From contig NC_092874.1 in the NCBI RefSeq assembly GCF_028372415.1, forward strand, positions 336,430,651 to 336,494,650: a DNA stretch of 64,000 nucleotides, in the 5' to 3' direction. The position numbers and the translations under genes were made by a program. Each line of letters opens with the position of its first letter. Within the stretch, counting starts at the first letter, position 1. The notes below the pieces were generated by a model, which worked only from the letters and a program-made list of their open reading frames with translations, made no database searches and was not told where the DNA came from. Source of the stretch: Notamacropus eugenii (taxonomy: Eukaryota > Chordata > Mammalia > Diprotodontia > Macropodidae). Of this stretch, positions 26,980 to 32,489 are shown in pieces.

Positions 26980-27899
26980 TTGTGTGAATATATTTTGTGT
27001 AGAATAATATCTGGCACATAGTAGTCATTTAACAAATGCATTTTTATTTCTTAAAAGTCTGTTAATTTGTTTTATTTTTTCCAATGTTTTGTTCATTATT
27101 TTGATATAACTGGTTTCCTTTGTAATCTTACATATTTTATTTAATGCATTTAAAAACATTTTTCTGATAAATGGTCCATAGGTTTTATCAGACTGCTAAA
27201 GGGGTCCATGACAAAAAAAGATTAAGGAGCCATAGCATAGAATTTCAGTCTATGGATCCTATCTAGCTTTTCCCTAGCTCATTAAAATCTGTGCACCTCA
27301 AAAGACATGACAAATCTATGCTCACCCTTACCATATTTCTACCCTATGGTATGTGGACATGCACATTAAGTATGGCTGTCTGAGGTTCCTGATCCTTTTC
27401 TGAATTTTGTGCACTTTGAATTAATGAGCAACACCTCCACTGGTATTCCTCTTTAAAATTACATTACAGAACAATGTGCTATATGAGATTTAATTTTGGA
27501 ATTGTGGGTCTCCGAGCACATTTAACTCTGATCCTTTTCTCACAGCCCTTTCCTTTCTCTAGCTACTCAGGGATTTGGCATCTACCTCCTAAGGTTGTTG
27601 AGGGATTAAATGATATCATAATTAATAATTTAAAACATTTAGCACAGTTCTTGGCATAAGTAACAGGTGCTTCATAAATACTCATTTCCTTCCTTCTATG
27701 CCAAGTGGGAAATTAGATTGAGATTATTAATTGATTGTATTTTCTCTTCTAGTTAGAGCAGTTTTTTGGTAACATGCTAGGAGAGGATGACAGCATTACA
27801 CTTCGTACTGGCTTACAAGAAATAATGAAGAAGAATCAGCAAAATAGCAGCAAGATTGCTCAGATCGCTAACTGGTTGAAGGAAAATATGGCTGATTAA
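1238..27899 (+). CDS. LVRN: Laeverin (aminopeptidase Q), C-terminal 534 residues, 14 exons
   Basis: M1-family (gluzincin) aminopeptidase, a type II membrane ectoenzyme that trims N-terminal residues from peptides; human laeverin is a trophoblast surface protein. Exons: 1238-1381, 2218-2283, 2379-2444, 2970-3142, 4703-4779, 5107-5246, 8613-8668, 13596-13749, 14910-14998, 17091-17201, 19699-19866, 20111-20248, 23880-23955, 27753-27899. They join in frame to 534 codons plus TAA. Residues 1-~125 are the end of the peptidase domain, including the catalytic-tyrosine segment FDPYIYKKGSCV (Tyr46). Residues ~200-520 are the ERAP1_C-like helical domain. Several N-x-S/T sequons fit an ectodomain. Segments such as CWLGLEDCLQLS and YIEIETAL resemble human laeverin more than ANPEP or ENPEP, as I recall them. 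Human laeverin is about 990 residues in 20 exons, so roughly 456 residues and six exons should lie to the left, including the zinc motif. Family assignment is firm; LVRN versus a close paralogue is inference, supported by ARL14EPL downstream. Confidence 0.9.
1590..1826 (-). repeat. MIR-like SINE
   Basis: Antisense MIR-type text: 'tgatatctcattggatcctt', 'gagataggtgctgt', 'cacacagctaataac' and 'tttgaactcatcatctgaac'. Lies in the intron after LVRN window exon 1. Confidence 0.7.
2218..2283 (+). CDS. LVRN: LVRN window exon 2 (residues 49-70)
   Basis: Acceptor tgcttcag, donor gtaagt, 22 whole codons reading GSCVIRMMSNFLGENLFF then RGLE. Continues the conserved K-G-A-S-V-x-R-M-L block that follows the catalytic tyrosine; here the usual Ala-Ser is Ser-Cys. 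Confidence 0.9.
2379..2444 (+). CDS. LVRN: LVRN window exon 3 (residues 71-92)
   Basis: Acceptor tttttccag, donor gtaatt, 22 whole codons. SYLKTFAFSNSDQDDLWNHM is the typical 'x-Y-L-x-x-F-x-Y-x-N-x-x-x-x-D-L-W' block near the end of the M1 peptidase domain. Confidence 0.92.
2490..2640 (+). repeat. Marsupial SINE, 'cttactatgtgc' type
   Basis: 'aagctcttactatgtgcaat', then a purine-rich stretch and 'ctctaggagctcattctaat', a repeat type seen again at 14,420 and 24,297. Confidence 0.6.
2970..3142 (+). CDS. LVRN: LVRN window exon 4 (residues 93-149 and part of 150)
   Basis: Acceptor aaaaaacag, donor gtatat, 173 nt, so a phase-2 exit. Contains MEKWTHQSGFPIITLDVSTG, the signature at the junction of the peptidase domain and the following beta domain. 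The frame stays open past the donor, but only splicing at 3143 joins in frame to the next exon. Confidence 0.9.
4138..4167 (+). repeat. C-run followed by T-run
   Basis: About ten C then about nineteen T, just upstream of a weak SINE-like segment (4,190-4,310). Low complexity. Confidence 0.8.
4703..4779 (+). CDS. LVRN: LVRN window exon 5 (residues 150-176 in part)
   Basis: Acceptor ccaataag, donor gtaagt, 77 nt. Encodes KTWTVPITWMKSG and QPLVWLDNSS, the beta-domain strand 'W-x-V-P-I-x-W' of M1 enzymes. Sequon NSS near its end. Entry and exit phases complement exons 4 and 6. Confidence 0.9.
4824..4850 (+). repeat. (TG)n microsatellite
   Basis: About 12-13 TG units, 45 bp downstream of the LVRN window exon 5 donor. 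Confidence 0.95.
5107..5246 (+). CDS. LVRN: LVRN window exon 6 (residues 176-222)
   Basis: Acceptor ttttgcag, donor gtaaga, 140 nt. Encodes IFPEMQLSDSEHDWLTLNLN and then TTGYYMVNYDQLGWKK, the family's 'N-x-x-x-x-G-Y-Y-R-V-N-Y-D' block. Methionine replaces the usual arginine of YYRVNYD, a possible lineage-specific change. Confidence 0.92.
5705..5950 (+). repeat. MIR-like/CORE SINE
   Basis: Starts 'gaggcagctaggtgg' and includes 'cctcagtttccttatctgta' and 'aaatggagattataatagca'. In the 5,247-8,612 intron. Confidence 0.8.
6820..7050 (+). repeat. MAR1-type tRNA-core SINE
   Basis: 'cctggagttaggaagacctg', 'agttcaaatctggcctcaga', 'ggtcaagtcacttaa', 'aactggagaaggaaatagca' and 'gtcagatatgactcaaacag', the full module of a common marsupial SINE. 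Confidence 0.85.
7575..7815 (-). repeat. MAR1-type SINE, antisense
   Basis: Reverse-complement version of the same SINE: 'cttggcaaagatactggagt', 'cccagggtcacacagctagt' and 'cagtgctctatccacagtgc'. Confidence 0.85.
7890..8520 (-). repeat. Degenerate MIR-like copies
   Basis: Two weak antisense MIR-like segments (about 7,890-8,070 and 8,240-8,520) with 'gcaaactgtaaagtactatg', 'cacagagctag' and 'cttttacagatgagggaaac'. Boundaries are approximate. Confidence 0.5.
8613..8668 (+). CDS. LVRN: LVRN window exon 7 (residues 223-240)
   Basis: Acceptor ttatacag, donor gtgagt, 56 nt. Reads AIPVTDRIKLFDDAFRLS, the start of the helical C-terminal domain ('I-P-x-x-x-R-x-x-x-x-D-D-A-F-x-L-S'). Too short to find without family knowledge; a 3.4 kb intron precedes it and a 4.9 kb intron follows. 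Confidence 0.9.
8960..10110 (-). mobile_element. L1 ORF2 3' part, antisense, split by an LTR
   Basis: The minus strand reads the end of marsupial-type L1 ORF2. Landmarks on plus: 'aatagtattccatcccaatc', 'ttgggataaagacctagtag', 'gaatggttggactagttcat'. The L1 text stops at 'tttaaggt' (9,343) and resumes at 'aggtggtatctcagag' (9,780), so a later insertion splits it. No intact frame. Confidence 0.82.
9346..9779 (-). mobile_element. Solo LTR inserted in the L1
   Basis: Starts TGTATC and ends TTACA on plus, so both ends fit TG...CA termini. Flanks AGGTA and AGGTG look like a 5-bp duplication with one change. On minus it carries AATAAATG at 9,459-9,452 and aligns along its length with the plus-strand element at 56,278, sharing 'gccagcatattcatag' and 'cccatg(t/g)gacctgctta'. 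No retroviral gene lies beside it. Its only open frame of note (9,411-9,596, minus) is not convincing. Confidence 0.75.
10130..10910 (-). mobile_element. CR1/L3 LINE remnant, antisense
   Basis: Plus-strand landmarks 'ctaggaagtttttcttact', 'atgtgccaactcaaactaga', 'ggactttatatttttatcat' and 'agatctcttaggattc' follow the 3' end of ancient CR1/L3 elements. A short 'ggaaggcactgtctttgc' L2/MIR-like tail (10,515-10,625) interrupts it. A related copy is at 36,390. Confidence 0.65.
10940..11195 (+). repeat. MAR/MIR-type SINE
   Basis: 'caaagcagctagatggctca', 'cttactagctgtgtgatcct' and 'gtgcttagcacagtgcctgc' in order. Confidence 0.85.
11480..11660 (+). repeat. MIR-like SINE
   Basis: 'gagtaagtagacctggttcc', 'ctatgtgaccttggattagt' and 'cagtttcctcatctgtaagg'. 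Confidence 0.75.
11750..11856 (+). repeat. Unclassified repeat, copy A
   Basis: Contains 'gagagattcgttgaca', then '(a)g(a/g)ggcact', 'ggaaggct' and 'attatagtt.tgggagat'. It aligns collinearly with 15,103-15,203. I do not recognise the family. Confidence 0.6.
11880..12430 (+). mobile_element. L1 ORF2 remnant
   Basis: Degenerate L1 reverse-transcriptase region: 'taccaggaccaataatcttg', 'ctaaattccttttaagagac', 'attaatatcactgttgaata' and 'aaaatcctagcaaaaagatt' follow the 'PGPI...N-x-F-Y-E...Y-R-P-I-S-L...K-I-L-A-x-R' track. Many frameshifts and stops. Confidence 0.7.
12660..12910 (+). repeat. MAR/MIR-type SINE
   Basis: 'gactcgagttcaaatccaac', 'ttcctgggcaagtcatttat', 'ctgcctcaattccctcaact' and 'aatgagagaatatttgc'. 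Confidence 0.8.
13596..13749 (+). CDS. LVRN: LVRN window exon 8 (residues 241-292)
   Basis: Acceptor aaaacag, donor gtaaca, 154 nt. Encodes HGYIEIETALDLTKYLAKEE through NNHNIYPLFK, part of the ERAP1_C-like helical repeats. Close to the human laeverin counterpart as I remember it. Confidence 0.92.
14420..14640 (+). repeat. Marsupial SINE, 'cttattatgtgcc' type
   Basis: 'aagcacttattatgtgccaa', 'gcactgtgttagaca', 'ggcaagacagtctctactct' and 'ggagagataatatgcaaaca'. Confidence 0.75.
14910..14998 (+). CDS. LVRN: LVRN window exon 9 (residues 293-321)
   Basis: Acceptor tcattttag, donor gtaagt, 89 nt. Encodes KYLLKRLTPMWHIYSTKIRE and NNLQDDIMV. The KYLLKRL...IYS pattern is laeverin-like. Confidence 0.9.
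15103..15203 (+). repeat. Unclassified repeat, copy B
   Basis: 'ggagagattcgttgaca', 'agaagcact', 'ggggggaagcctgaaaattt' and 'ctggagataaacataca' parallel copy A at 11,750 on the same strand. Both lie in LVRN introns. Confidence 0.6.
15740..15910. repeat. AT-rich region with short inverted repeats
   Basis: Repeated 'atccatatagat' and 'atctatatggat' units face one another around 15,785-15,890. Low complexity, able to form cruciforms. Confidence 0.6.
16120..16310 (-). repeat. MIR-like SINE, antisense
   Basis: 'actgtagacttagaagttaa', 'catgttacagatgacaaaaa' and 'gtgaactgttcctctgactc' follow the antisense MIR order. Confidence 0.6.
17091..17201 (+). CDS. LVRN: LVRN window exon 10 (residues 322-358)
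   Basis: Acceptor tttctttcaag, donor gtaaga, 111 nt. ETACWLGLEDCLQLSTEMFS followed by KWMNHSE is the 'A-C-x-x-G-x-x-x-C' block of M1 helical domains. Contains a NHS sequon. Confidence 0.92.
17715..19527 (-). mobile_element. HAL1-like LINE, full 5' end, 3' UTR missing
   Basis: The minus strand reads 5' UTR (19,527-18,853; CAAGATGGCG at 19,514-19,505), ORF1 (18,852 to about 17,780), then only about 60 bp before recognisable sequence ends near 17,715. The ~1 kb 3' UTR seen in the copies at 32.5, 37.7 and 54.8 kb is absent. It lies antisense in the LVRN intron between exons at 17,201 and 19,699. The GC-rich open frames on plus in 18.9-19.6 kb are shadows of the 5' UTR. Confidence 0.88.
17780..18852 (-). 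pseudogene. HAL1 ORF1, two +1 frameshifts
   Basis: Starts MPRKGKKNKTIEGDFLGEQV at 18,852. The first ~225 codons are open with an N-terminal coiled coil. A 1-nt insertion near 18,180 (ATTTTTC against ATTATC in the intact copy) shifts the frame. The RNA-binding and C-terminal parts continue in a second frame (18,191-17,829), and a second 1-nt insertion at 'taccccagc' shifts it again before the end. Compare with the intact ORF1 at 53,679. Confidence 0.85.
19699..19866 (+). CDS. LVRN: LVRN window exon 11 (residues 359-414)
   Basis: Acceptor tattttacag, donor gtgatt, 168 nt. Encodes LIKYEVMCYAIAMGSDEEWD and ends SCSKYPWILYR, matching the 'Y-C-x-A-I-x-x-G-x-x-x-E-W-D' and 'S-C-S-K-x-x-W-I-L-x-R' blocks. 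It lies only about 170 bp downstream of the antisense HAL1 5' end. Confidence 0.92.
20111..20248 (+). CDS. LVRN: LVRN window exon 12 (residues 415-460)
   Basis: Acceptor ttcttgacag, donor gtaagt, 138 nt. Encodes YMEYALDSDLFASESSKIIE through FLIDKWQAVMKK, laeverin-like helical-domain sequence. Confidence 0.92.
22138..22199 (+). repeat. Inverted repeat, 22-bp stem and 18-nt loop
   Basis: Left arm 22,138-22,159 and right arm 22,178-22,199 are reverse complements at 20 of 22 positions. Both differences become G-U pairs in plus-strand RNA. The two arms contain GGGGG and CCCCC. It lies in sense orientation within an LVRN intron. Confidence 0.85.
23590..23700. repeat. AT-rich palindromic low-complexity tract
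   Basis: About 100 bp built almost only of A and T with self-complementary 'attataat' blocks. Confidence 0.85.
23880..23955 (+). CDS. LVRN: LVRN window exon 13 (residues 461-486)
   Basis: Acceptor ctttgtag, donor gtaagt, 76 nt. Encodes YGQDYLFILAGSIAESISTD and SQVKE. The phase-2 entry completes the lysine codon begun in exon 12; the exit is phase 0. Confidence 0.9.
24010..24240 (-). repeat. MIR-like SINE, antisense
   Basis: 'aggtaggtgccattattatc', 'aaaactgagtctcagagaag', 'atcacacagtggtgtgatgt' and 'cctgactccacatccagtac'. Confidence 0.8.
24290..24370 (+). repeat. SINE fragment, 'cctactatgtgccaggcac' type
   Basis: 'aagcacctactatgtgccag' and 'gcactgtgctaagtactt'. Confidence 0.75.
24400..24640 (-). 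repeat. MIR-like SINE, antisense
   Basis: 'cattttacagatagggaaac', 'tgagcctaagaagttgttac' and 'tcaaactcaaatctctcctg'. Confidence 0.75.
25000..25170 (+). repeat. MIR-like SINE fragment
   Basis: 'cttactagtcctgcgaccct', 'aaatggggataataactgca' and 'ataaagtgctttgcaaatct'. Confidence 0.7.
25630..25770 (-). repeat. RTE-tail SINE, antisense
   Basis: 'cattccctctgttctcaaaa', 'gacctcatgaggatgatacc', 'ttgacttgct' and 'gtgaggcagag' parallel the RTE-derived SINE tail also seen at 31,290 and 45,790. Confidence 0.6.
26000..27055 (+). mobile_element. LINE L2 3' end
   Basis: Sense L2: 'catcatcacctcatgcctgg', 'attgttgtagcagc', 'ctccagtggctcctagatac', 'cttccttcaggtctcagctg', 'gaacatgagctccttgagga' and the tail 'tctggcacatagtagtcatt'. 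Coding remnants are broken. A (TA)n run at 26,938-26,980 has expanded near the 3' end. Confidence 0.85.
26938..26980. repeat. (TA)n microsatellite
   Basis: Alternating T-A run of about 40 bp inside the L2 tail. Confidence 0.95.
27753..27899 (+). CDS. LVRN: LVRN last coding exon (residues 487-534, stop)
   Basis: Acceptor ttctcttctag, 48 codons plus TAA. Starts LEQFFGNMLGEDDS and ends IANWLKENMAD, the usual C-terminal 'I-x-W-L-x-x-N' helix of this family. No extra domain follows. Confidence 0.92.
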   Translation, partial: LEQFFGNMLGEDDSITLRTGLQEIMKKNQQNSSKIAQIANWLKENMAD

Positions 27900-28111
27900 T
27901 CCTTTGTAATCCACAAAGTGGTTTGCTCCATTTTTTTACTCTGCAATGTTCTGTGATTAAAGCGTGACTACTCCTCATATTGAGTGTTGGAAAAGTCCAC
28001 CTTTCCTGCTCTCAACCAAAGAATCCTGCTTTGGATTTGGCATCCTCTAATGATGTTTATCAACCAAGAAGATGGGAAAGACCATTGTTTTGTTCCATGC
28101 TGATTTCAAGG

Positions 28112-28128
28112 AATAAACTTGCAATAAA
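28112..28128 (+). promoter_or_regulatory. Paired AATAAA poly(A) signals, module copy 1
   Basis: Two AATAAA hexamers 11 bp apart (28,112 and 28,123), 213 bp after the LVRN stop codon. The equivalent single AATAAA of copy 2 is at 28,326-28,331; an ATTAAA variant at 27,956-27,961 precedes both. Confidence 0.6.
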
Positions 28129-28325
28129 CTTGGAGAATTTTTTTTAAAGATTTTTAAAAAAAATGAATCATAGACTTTAAAGAGTCCACCTTTCCTGCTT
28201 CCAATCAAAGAAGCCTGTTTTGGATTTGGCATCCTCTAGCTCAGGTACACTAATGATTTTATTAATGAAAAGGATAAGAAAATCCATTTCATTCAGTGGT
28301 GATTTCAGGGAAGATTTTCATTTGC

Positions 28326-28331
28326 AATAAA
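28326..28331 (+). promoter_or_regulatory. AATAAA poly(A) signal, module copy 2
   Basis: AATAAA in 'ttgcaataaactta', the counterpart of the signal at 28,123 in copy 1. Confidence 0.55.
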
Positions 28332-28610
28332 CTTATAGAATGTTTTTAAAAGATTATTTTTAAAATGAATCTGACAGTCTGTTTTTTTCTGTTTTTAGTT
28401 TCACAGGAATTTTAAAACATTGGATTTGCACTAATGAAAAGAACATTTATTTTGTATAGGGAAATAAATGTCTACAGTCTTCTGGGGGGGTGATCTAGAT
28501 GTCTCTCAGGAACACTGGTAGAAGTAATAACATGATAATGTTGTGCAACATTCACTCCTAGTCAAAGATGCCAGAAGGAAAAGGGAAGCAAAACAGGAAA
28601 GAGATTGAGG

Positions 28611-28636
28611 GTGCGTGTGTGTGTGCGCGTGCGCGC
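28611..28636. other. Alternating GT/GC tract, potential Z-DNA
   Basis: Twenty-six bases of strict purine-pyrimidine alternation, ending in a CG-rich part (GCGCGTGCGCGC). About 280 bp after the last LVRN poly(A) signal. Confidence 0.8.
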
Positions 28637-29059
28637 CATATTTAATTTAGCTTCTTTGAAGGTAGGAATGGAAGTTGTTTGGCTCATCAGTATCCTCCCC
28701 ACCTTCACCCTAGTAGAGTGAATGTAGTGAGTGCTTAATTAGCTTCAAGGGTTTAAAATTTTTTTCAAAGATCACATCTCTAACCTTCCAGTAGGTCTAC
28801 ACTCCATCTCATTACAGAATTCTTGGTATCTCTAGAGATAACCTCAGAAAAGCTGTTTTCAAGAATTACACTAAATAGGACCATGGGGCACTGGATCATT
28901 ATTTGTGTATTCAACAGTAGGGAGAAACTTTCAAGAAAGATTTATGGACAATAGAAATCACTGAAGGATGAAAAGATTTGGGCCTGTCTCCAGGATAAAG
29001 CAATATATTAAAGTAGTGAAAAATCCCTTAATACATGTATTTAATAAATGTATAAATAG

Positions 29060-29480
29060 CAATATAAAGCAGTGTGATGTAGTGGATGAGGGGTTGCCTG
29101 TTGAGTCAAGAAGTTCTAGATCTAAGTCCAGTCTTTGCCACATCCTCGTTGTTTGACTCTGGGCAAACTGCTTAACCTATCGGTTACCTAGGCAAATTCG
29201 CTTTTGAAGAAGATATGTAATCAGAAAGCAGTTTTAAATGGTTATTTTTTACCTGGCCAAATTGAATACAAATAGGTAAAAAAAGATGTAAGTTTCAGAA
29301 GGGCCTTTAGAGGCCATCTAGTCCAGCTCTCTCATTTTACAAGTGAAGGAACTGAGCCTTCAAAATGTTAATGATTTAAACCTAGCTCACACAGCTCAAA
29401 AGTGTCAGAGGTAGGATATGAAATTAGGTCTTTCTGGATCCAAGTCCCTCCATCTATGCACTGCCATGCTGCTTCCCATA
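29060..29480. repeat. Two SINE fragments
   Basis: A plus-strand fragment at about 29,060-29,200 ('gtagtggatgaggggttgcc', 'gggcaaactgcttaacc') and a minus-strand fragment at about 29,300-29,480 ('gaggccatctagtccagctc', 'ttttacaagtgaaggaactg'). Confidence 0.7.
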
Positions 29481-29639
29481 ATTCAAATGATCTTGTATTG
29501 TTCATTTTGCTTTAAGTACAGATAATCACTGTAGTTCATCAGTTACCCAATAAAAATAGGATAGTGAATAAAAAGGTAATTACTATATTATAACTCTCAC
29601 TCACTCTTCTCTCTCACTGATACAAGGATACTCTCAAGG

Positions 29640-29970
29640 ATACTGTCAAGGTGTCTTTACAATTGATTCTGTGATATGGGAGACACTGGCATATGACCTC
29701 TCAGCTTGCCATACCTACATCACAGAAGGTGCTGTGCACTTTGAACAGAGCACAATTGAAACAGTTCAAAGGAAATGCTCAGATTTTGAGTATCCATCCC
29801 AAATGTTCACATGGACTATTTGTGCTCAACATGTGGTAAAACACTCCAAACTCAAGTCTGATCAGTCACAGTTGGACATAGTGAAACTTGACTCCAACAA
29901 TGTGATGTCCTTTTGGTCCTCTTCCAGAACAAAGGACAACAATCACCAAACAATTACATGTAGTGTTCCT
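29640..29970 (+). mobile_element. RTE LINE 3' end
   Basis: Reads the C-terminal RTE track '(D/V)-x-W-E-x-L-A-x-D-x-S-A-C...F-E-Q-S', then 'ggacaacaatcaccaaacaa', the CAA-rich RTE tail. Same family as the 49.0-50.0 kb element. Five-prime truncated; the open frame here is a LINE remnant, not a host gene. Confidence 0.75.
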
Positions 29971-30054
29971 ACATGTACATAGGGATAAAACTGTCGTCTA
30001 TCTCAGAGTAATGTTAGAAGAATTATTGAAATGTAATATCTATAAAATGCCTTT

Positions 30055-31260
30055 TAGGGAGTTTAGCAAAATGGCAGAGCAAGTAGTTACAAGTAAGTTC
30101 AATTTTCCTGTATCATTTCAAAACAAAAAATGACAAAGCAAAAAACAATCAAAAGAAGGGAAAGGAAATTAACCTCTAGGAAAAGACCTAAGAAATGAGT
30201 AAAGAAAAAATACCAGGCATAGTGGTGCATGCATCTAATCCGTGGTACTGGGAGAGGTTGAGGTTTGTGGATCGCTTAAACTGAACTGCAGTAGAACTGA
30301 AATCATTCTGGTGTCCAGACTACTTTTAGCATAGATATGGTAAGCCCCTGAAAGTGGGGAGGGAAACCAGGCTACCGGAGTGACCCAGTCCAGATTGGAA
30401 ATGGAGTAGATCAAACTTCTGTGTTAGTCAGCAATGGGATTAGGTGTATGAGTAGCCTTTCCACTTCAAGCTTGGGAGAGATAGGAAAACTAGTGGGAAA
30501 GAGAGAAAGAGGGAAAAGAAAAAAAGGTTATAGTATGAAGAATTAATTGCTATGAGATAAAAGGAAGCACTCAAGTAATAACAATCATATCTATAAAAGA
30601 AAATTGCCATATGGAAACCTCCAAGAATGACTTAGAATTGTGGTAAACATAAAGGAAATTCTAGCACAATGATTGAGTGGAAATAAGATCTTTGAAGGAA
30701 GAATTTTAAAATGATCTACAATGTAGAAAAGATTATGGACAATCTTAATGAACCAGCGTACTCTGCCTTAGAACAACAGAACAAAATTTTTTAATATTTC
30801 ACATCTTTACTAACAGGTCTAAAATTTGATGACACAATAGAGAATTGTTGATTTTCAAGAAACAGAAGAATGTGAATACCAAACACCAGGAAATCAGACA
30901 AGAAAATTACCCCAAGCTGTCAGAAATAGAAAGCAGAGTAAAAAACCAATCAAATCTATGGACTACTGATAGAAACTAAGTTTAAATTACCTAGAAATGT
31001 AGTCATTAAGTTCCAAAGTTTCAAGACTAAAGAAAAGTATTATAAGTAGCCAGGACAGAGTAATTCACATATTAAAAAGTCTCATCTTCAGTCCTATGAG
31101 ACTACTCTTCACTGATGAGAAATCAATGCAATATATCAAAAAGCACGGAAAAATTGCCCTGTGTACTAAAATTCCCTATCTTGCAGAAATGAACATAGTC
31201 TGTCAAAATAAGGAAATTATTCTTCAGTGAAATTAAAAAACTTAATGCTATTCCTACAAC
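30055..31260 (+). mobile_element. Old L1/HAL1-like remnant around a 7SL insertion
   Basis: Begins 'tttagcaaaatggcagagca', like a decayed L1 5' end. After the 7SL pseudogene, A-rich ORF1-like scraps continue ('aaagaaaagtattataagta' against the KEKILQAAR region of intact ORF1). No open frame. Assignment is tentative. Confidence 0.4.
30212..30500 (+). pseudogene. 7SL (SRP) RNA pseudogene
   Basis: Nearly full length. The 5' Alu-domain counterpart is 'accaggcatagtggtgcatg' then 'gggagaggttgaggtt' and 'ggatcgctt'. The S domain follows ('ctggtgtccagact', 'tggaaatggagtagatcaaa', 'agtcagcaatgggatta'), then a 3' end like 'cacttcaagcttgggagag'. Many substitutions, including in the internal promoter region. 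A-rich sequence lies on both sides, as for retrocopied RNA. The real gene would be much closer to the conserved 7SL sequence. Confidence 0.85.
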
Positions 31261-31269
31261 AGGAAAAGG

Positions 31270-31500
31270 TCTTCAGCATTCAAAGTAACCAAGCTGCCTT
31301 GGTTGTGTTTGTCCTTCGTTCTTAAAGAGGACCATGACATCAAGATGATGATGTGACTTGCAGTTGACTTGGGCCATACAAGGTCACCAACCTCACTTTC
31401 TTCTCCTGAGCCATCTGAGTTCAGTGGCCTGATATTCATCAGGTTAACTGGAGATGGCCTGGATGCAGTGTGAGACCCTGGCCCTTTTAGGCTAAGGTCT
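31270..31500 (-). repeat. RTE-tail SINE, antisense
   Basis: 'tgtccttcgttcttaaagag', 'gaccatgacatcaagatgat', 'gacttgcagttgacttgggc' and 'caccaacctcactttcttct'. The sense direction would end in the RTE-type 'gaacgaaggacaaac' tail. Confidence 0.75.
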
Positions 31501-32229
31501 TATCAGATTCTCCCTTTGAGTGAGATACGCTCATTCAATGAATAGGCCTTTTTAAGTAGTTACTCAAGGGATGGCCCCAAAAGGGCTGCCTAGACTTGAA
31601 TGTAATAATGTATAAAGAACAACACAATACTTACTGTGCTGAGGTGATTGGTAATACAGCAGCTTTCAAATCACACTTAACATAAAGGTCTTTGAAAATA
31701 CAAAGGCAAGGGGGTAGAGCCATGATGGCAGAGTAGAAGAACGTACCTGCTCTGTCTCTCCCCACCACAGCCCGTAAAATACTTGTAAAAAATGACTCTA
31801 AAGAAATTCTAGAACAGCAGAAGCCACAAAATAACAGAATGAAACAGATTACCAGCCCAGCACAGCCTGGAAGGCTGACTGGAAAGGTCTTATCATACCA
31901 AGCTCAGAGCAGAGTGCAACACAATCCAGTGTGGGCTGGGCAGCACAGAAAGGACTGGAGCAGGCTTCAGGGTGCAGAATCACAGGCAGCTGCGGTGGTT
32001 CCCAGATTTCTCAAACCACAAACGTCAAAGAAGTTCTAAAGGTCAGTTATAAAGCTCTTTCACCTGGGTTAGAGGGGAGCCACAGTGTGTGAGAGGTTTT
32101 TTTGGTTGACTTGGAACTTTATTGCAATGCAAGGACTTAAAAAAATTCCCAATGGTCTTTTAAGGCAAAATGCCTTCCACATCCAGAGAAAGAACTGTGG
32201 AATTCAGTCACAGAAAGTAGCAGAGCATT

Positions 32230-32249
32230 TGTGTGTGTGTGTGTGTGTA
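32230..32249. repeat. (GT)n in L1 3' end
   Basis: About ten GT units inside the L1 3'-end part of the chimeric insertion. Confidence 0.9.
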
Positions 32250-32489
32250 TTACGTTTTGGTTTGTTATATGATTTCTCCCATTCATTTTAATTCTACACA
32301 GCATGACCACAGTGAAAATATATTTAATTGGAATGTATTTGTAGAACCTATATAAAATTGTATGCTGTCTTGGAGAGGGAGGGGGGATTTAGGGGGTAGG
32401 AAGGGGGAAAAAATCTAAGTTATATGGTAGTGATTGTAGAACACTGAAAATAAATAAAATTAATTTTAAAAAAGACAAAAAGAAAAAAG

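Larger units (their letters stand above)
27900..28371 (+). other. LVRN: LVRN 3' UTR and transcript end
   Basis: Follows the stop codon. It contains ATTAAA at 27,956, two AATAAA hexamers at 28,112 and 28,123, and AATAAA at 28,326. The last three sit in two tandem copies of one module. The real cleavage site cannot be told from sequence. Confidence 0.65.
27985..28371 (+). repeat. Tandem duplication carrying poly(A) signals
   Basis: Copy 1 (~27,985-28,176) and copy 2 (~28,177-28,371) share 'agtccacctttcctgct', 'tttggatttggcatcctcta', 'gcaataaactt' and 'aaatgaatc' in the same order, offset by 189 bp at the left and 202 bp at the right. Copy 2 has a short insertion (gctcaggtacac) after 'catcctcta'. 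Copy 1 has two AATAAA, copy 2 has one. Confidence 0.85.

Noticed and set aside
29671..29982. 103-residue frame that looks gene-like
   Set aside because: C-terminus and 3' tail of an RTE LINE; no start context or splice partners for a host gene.
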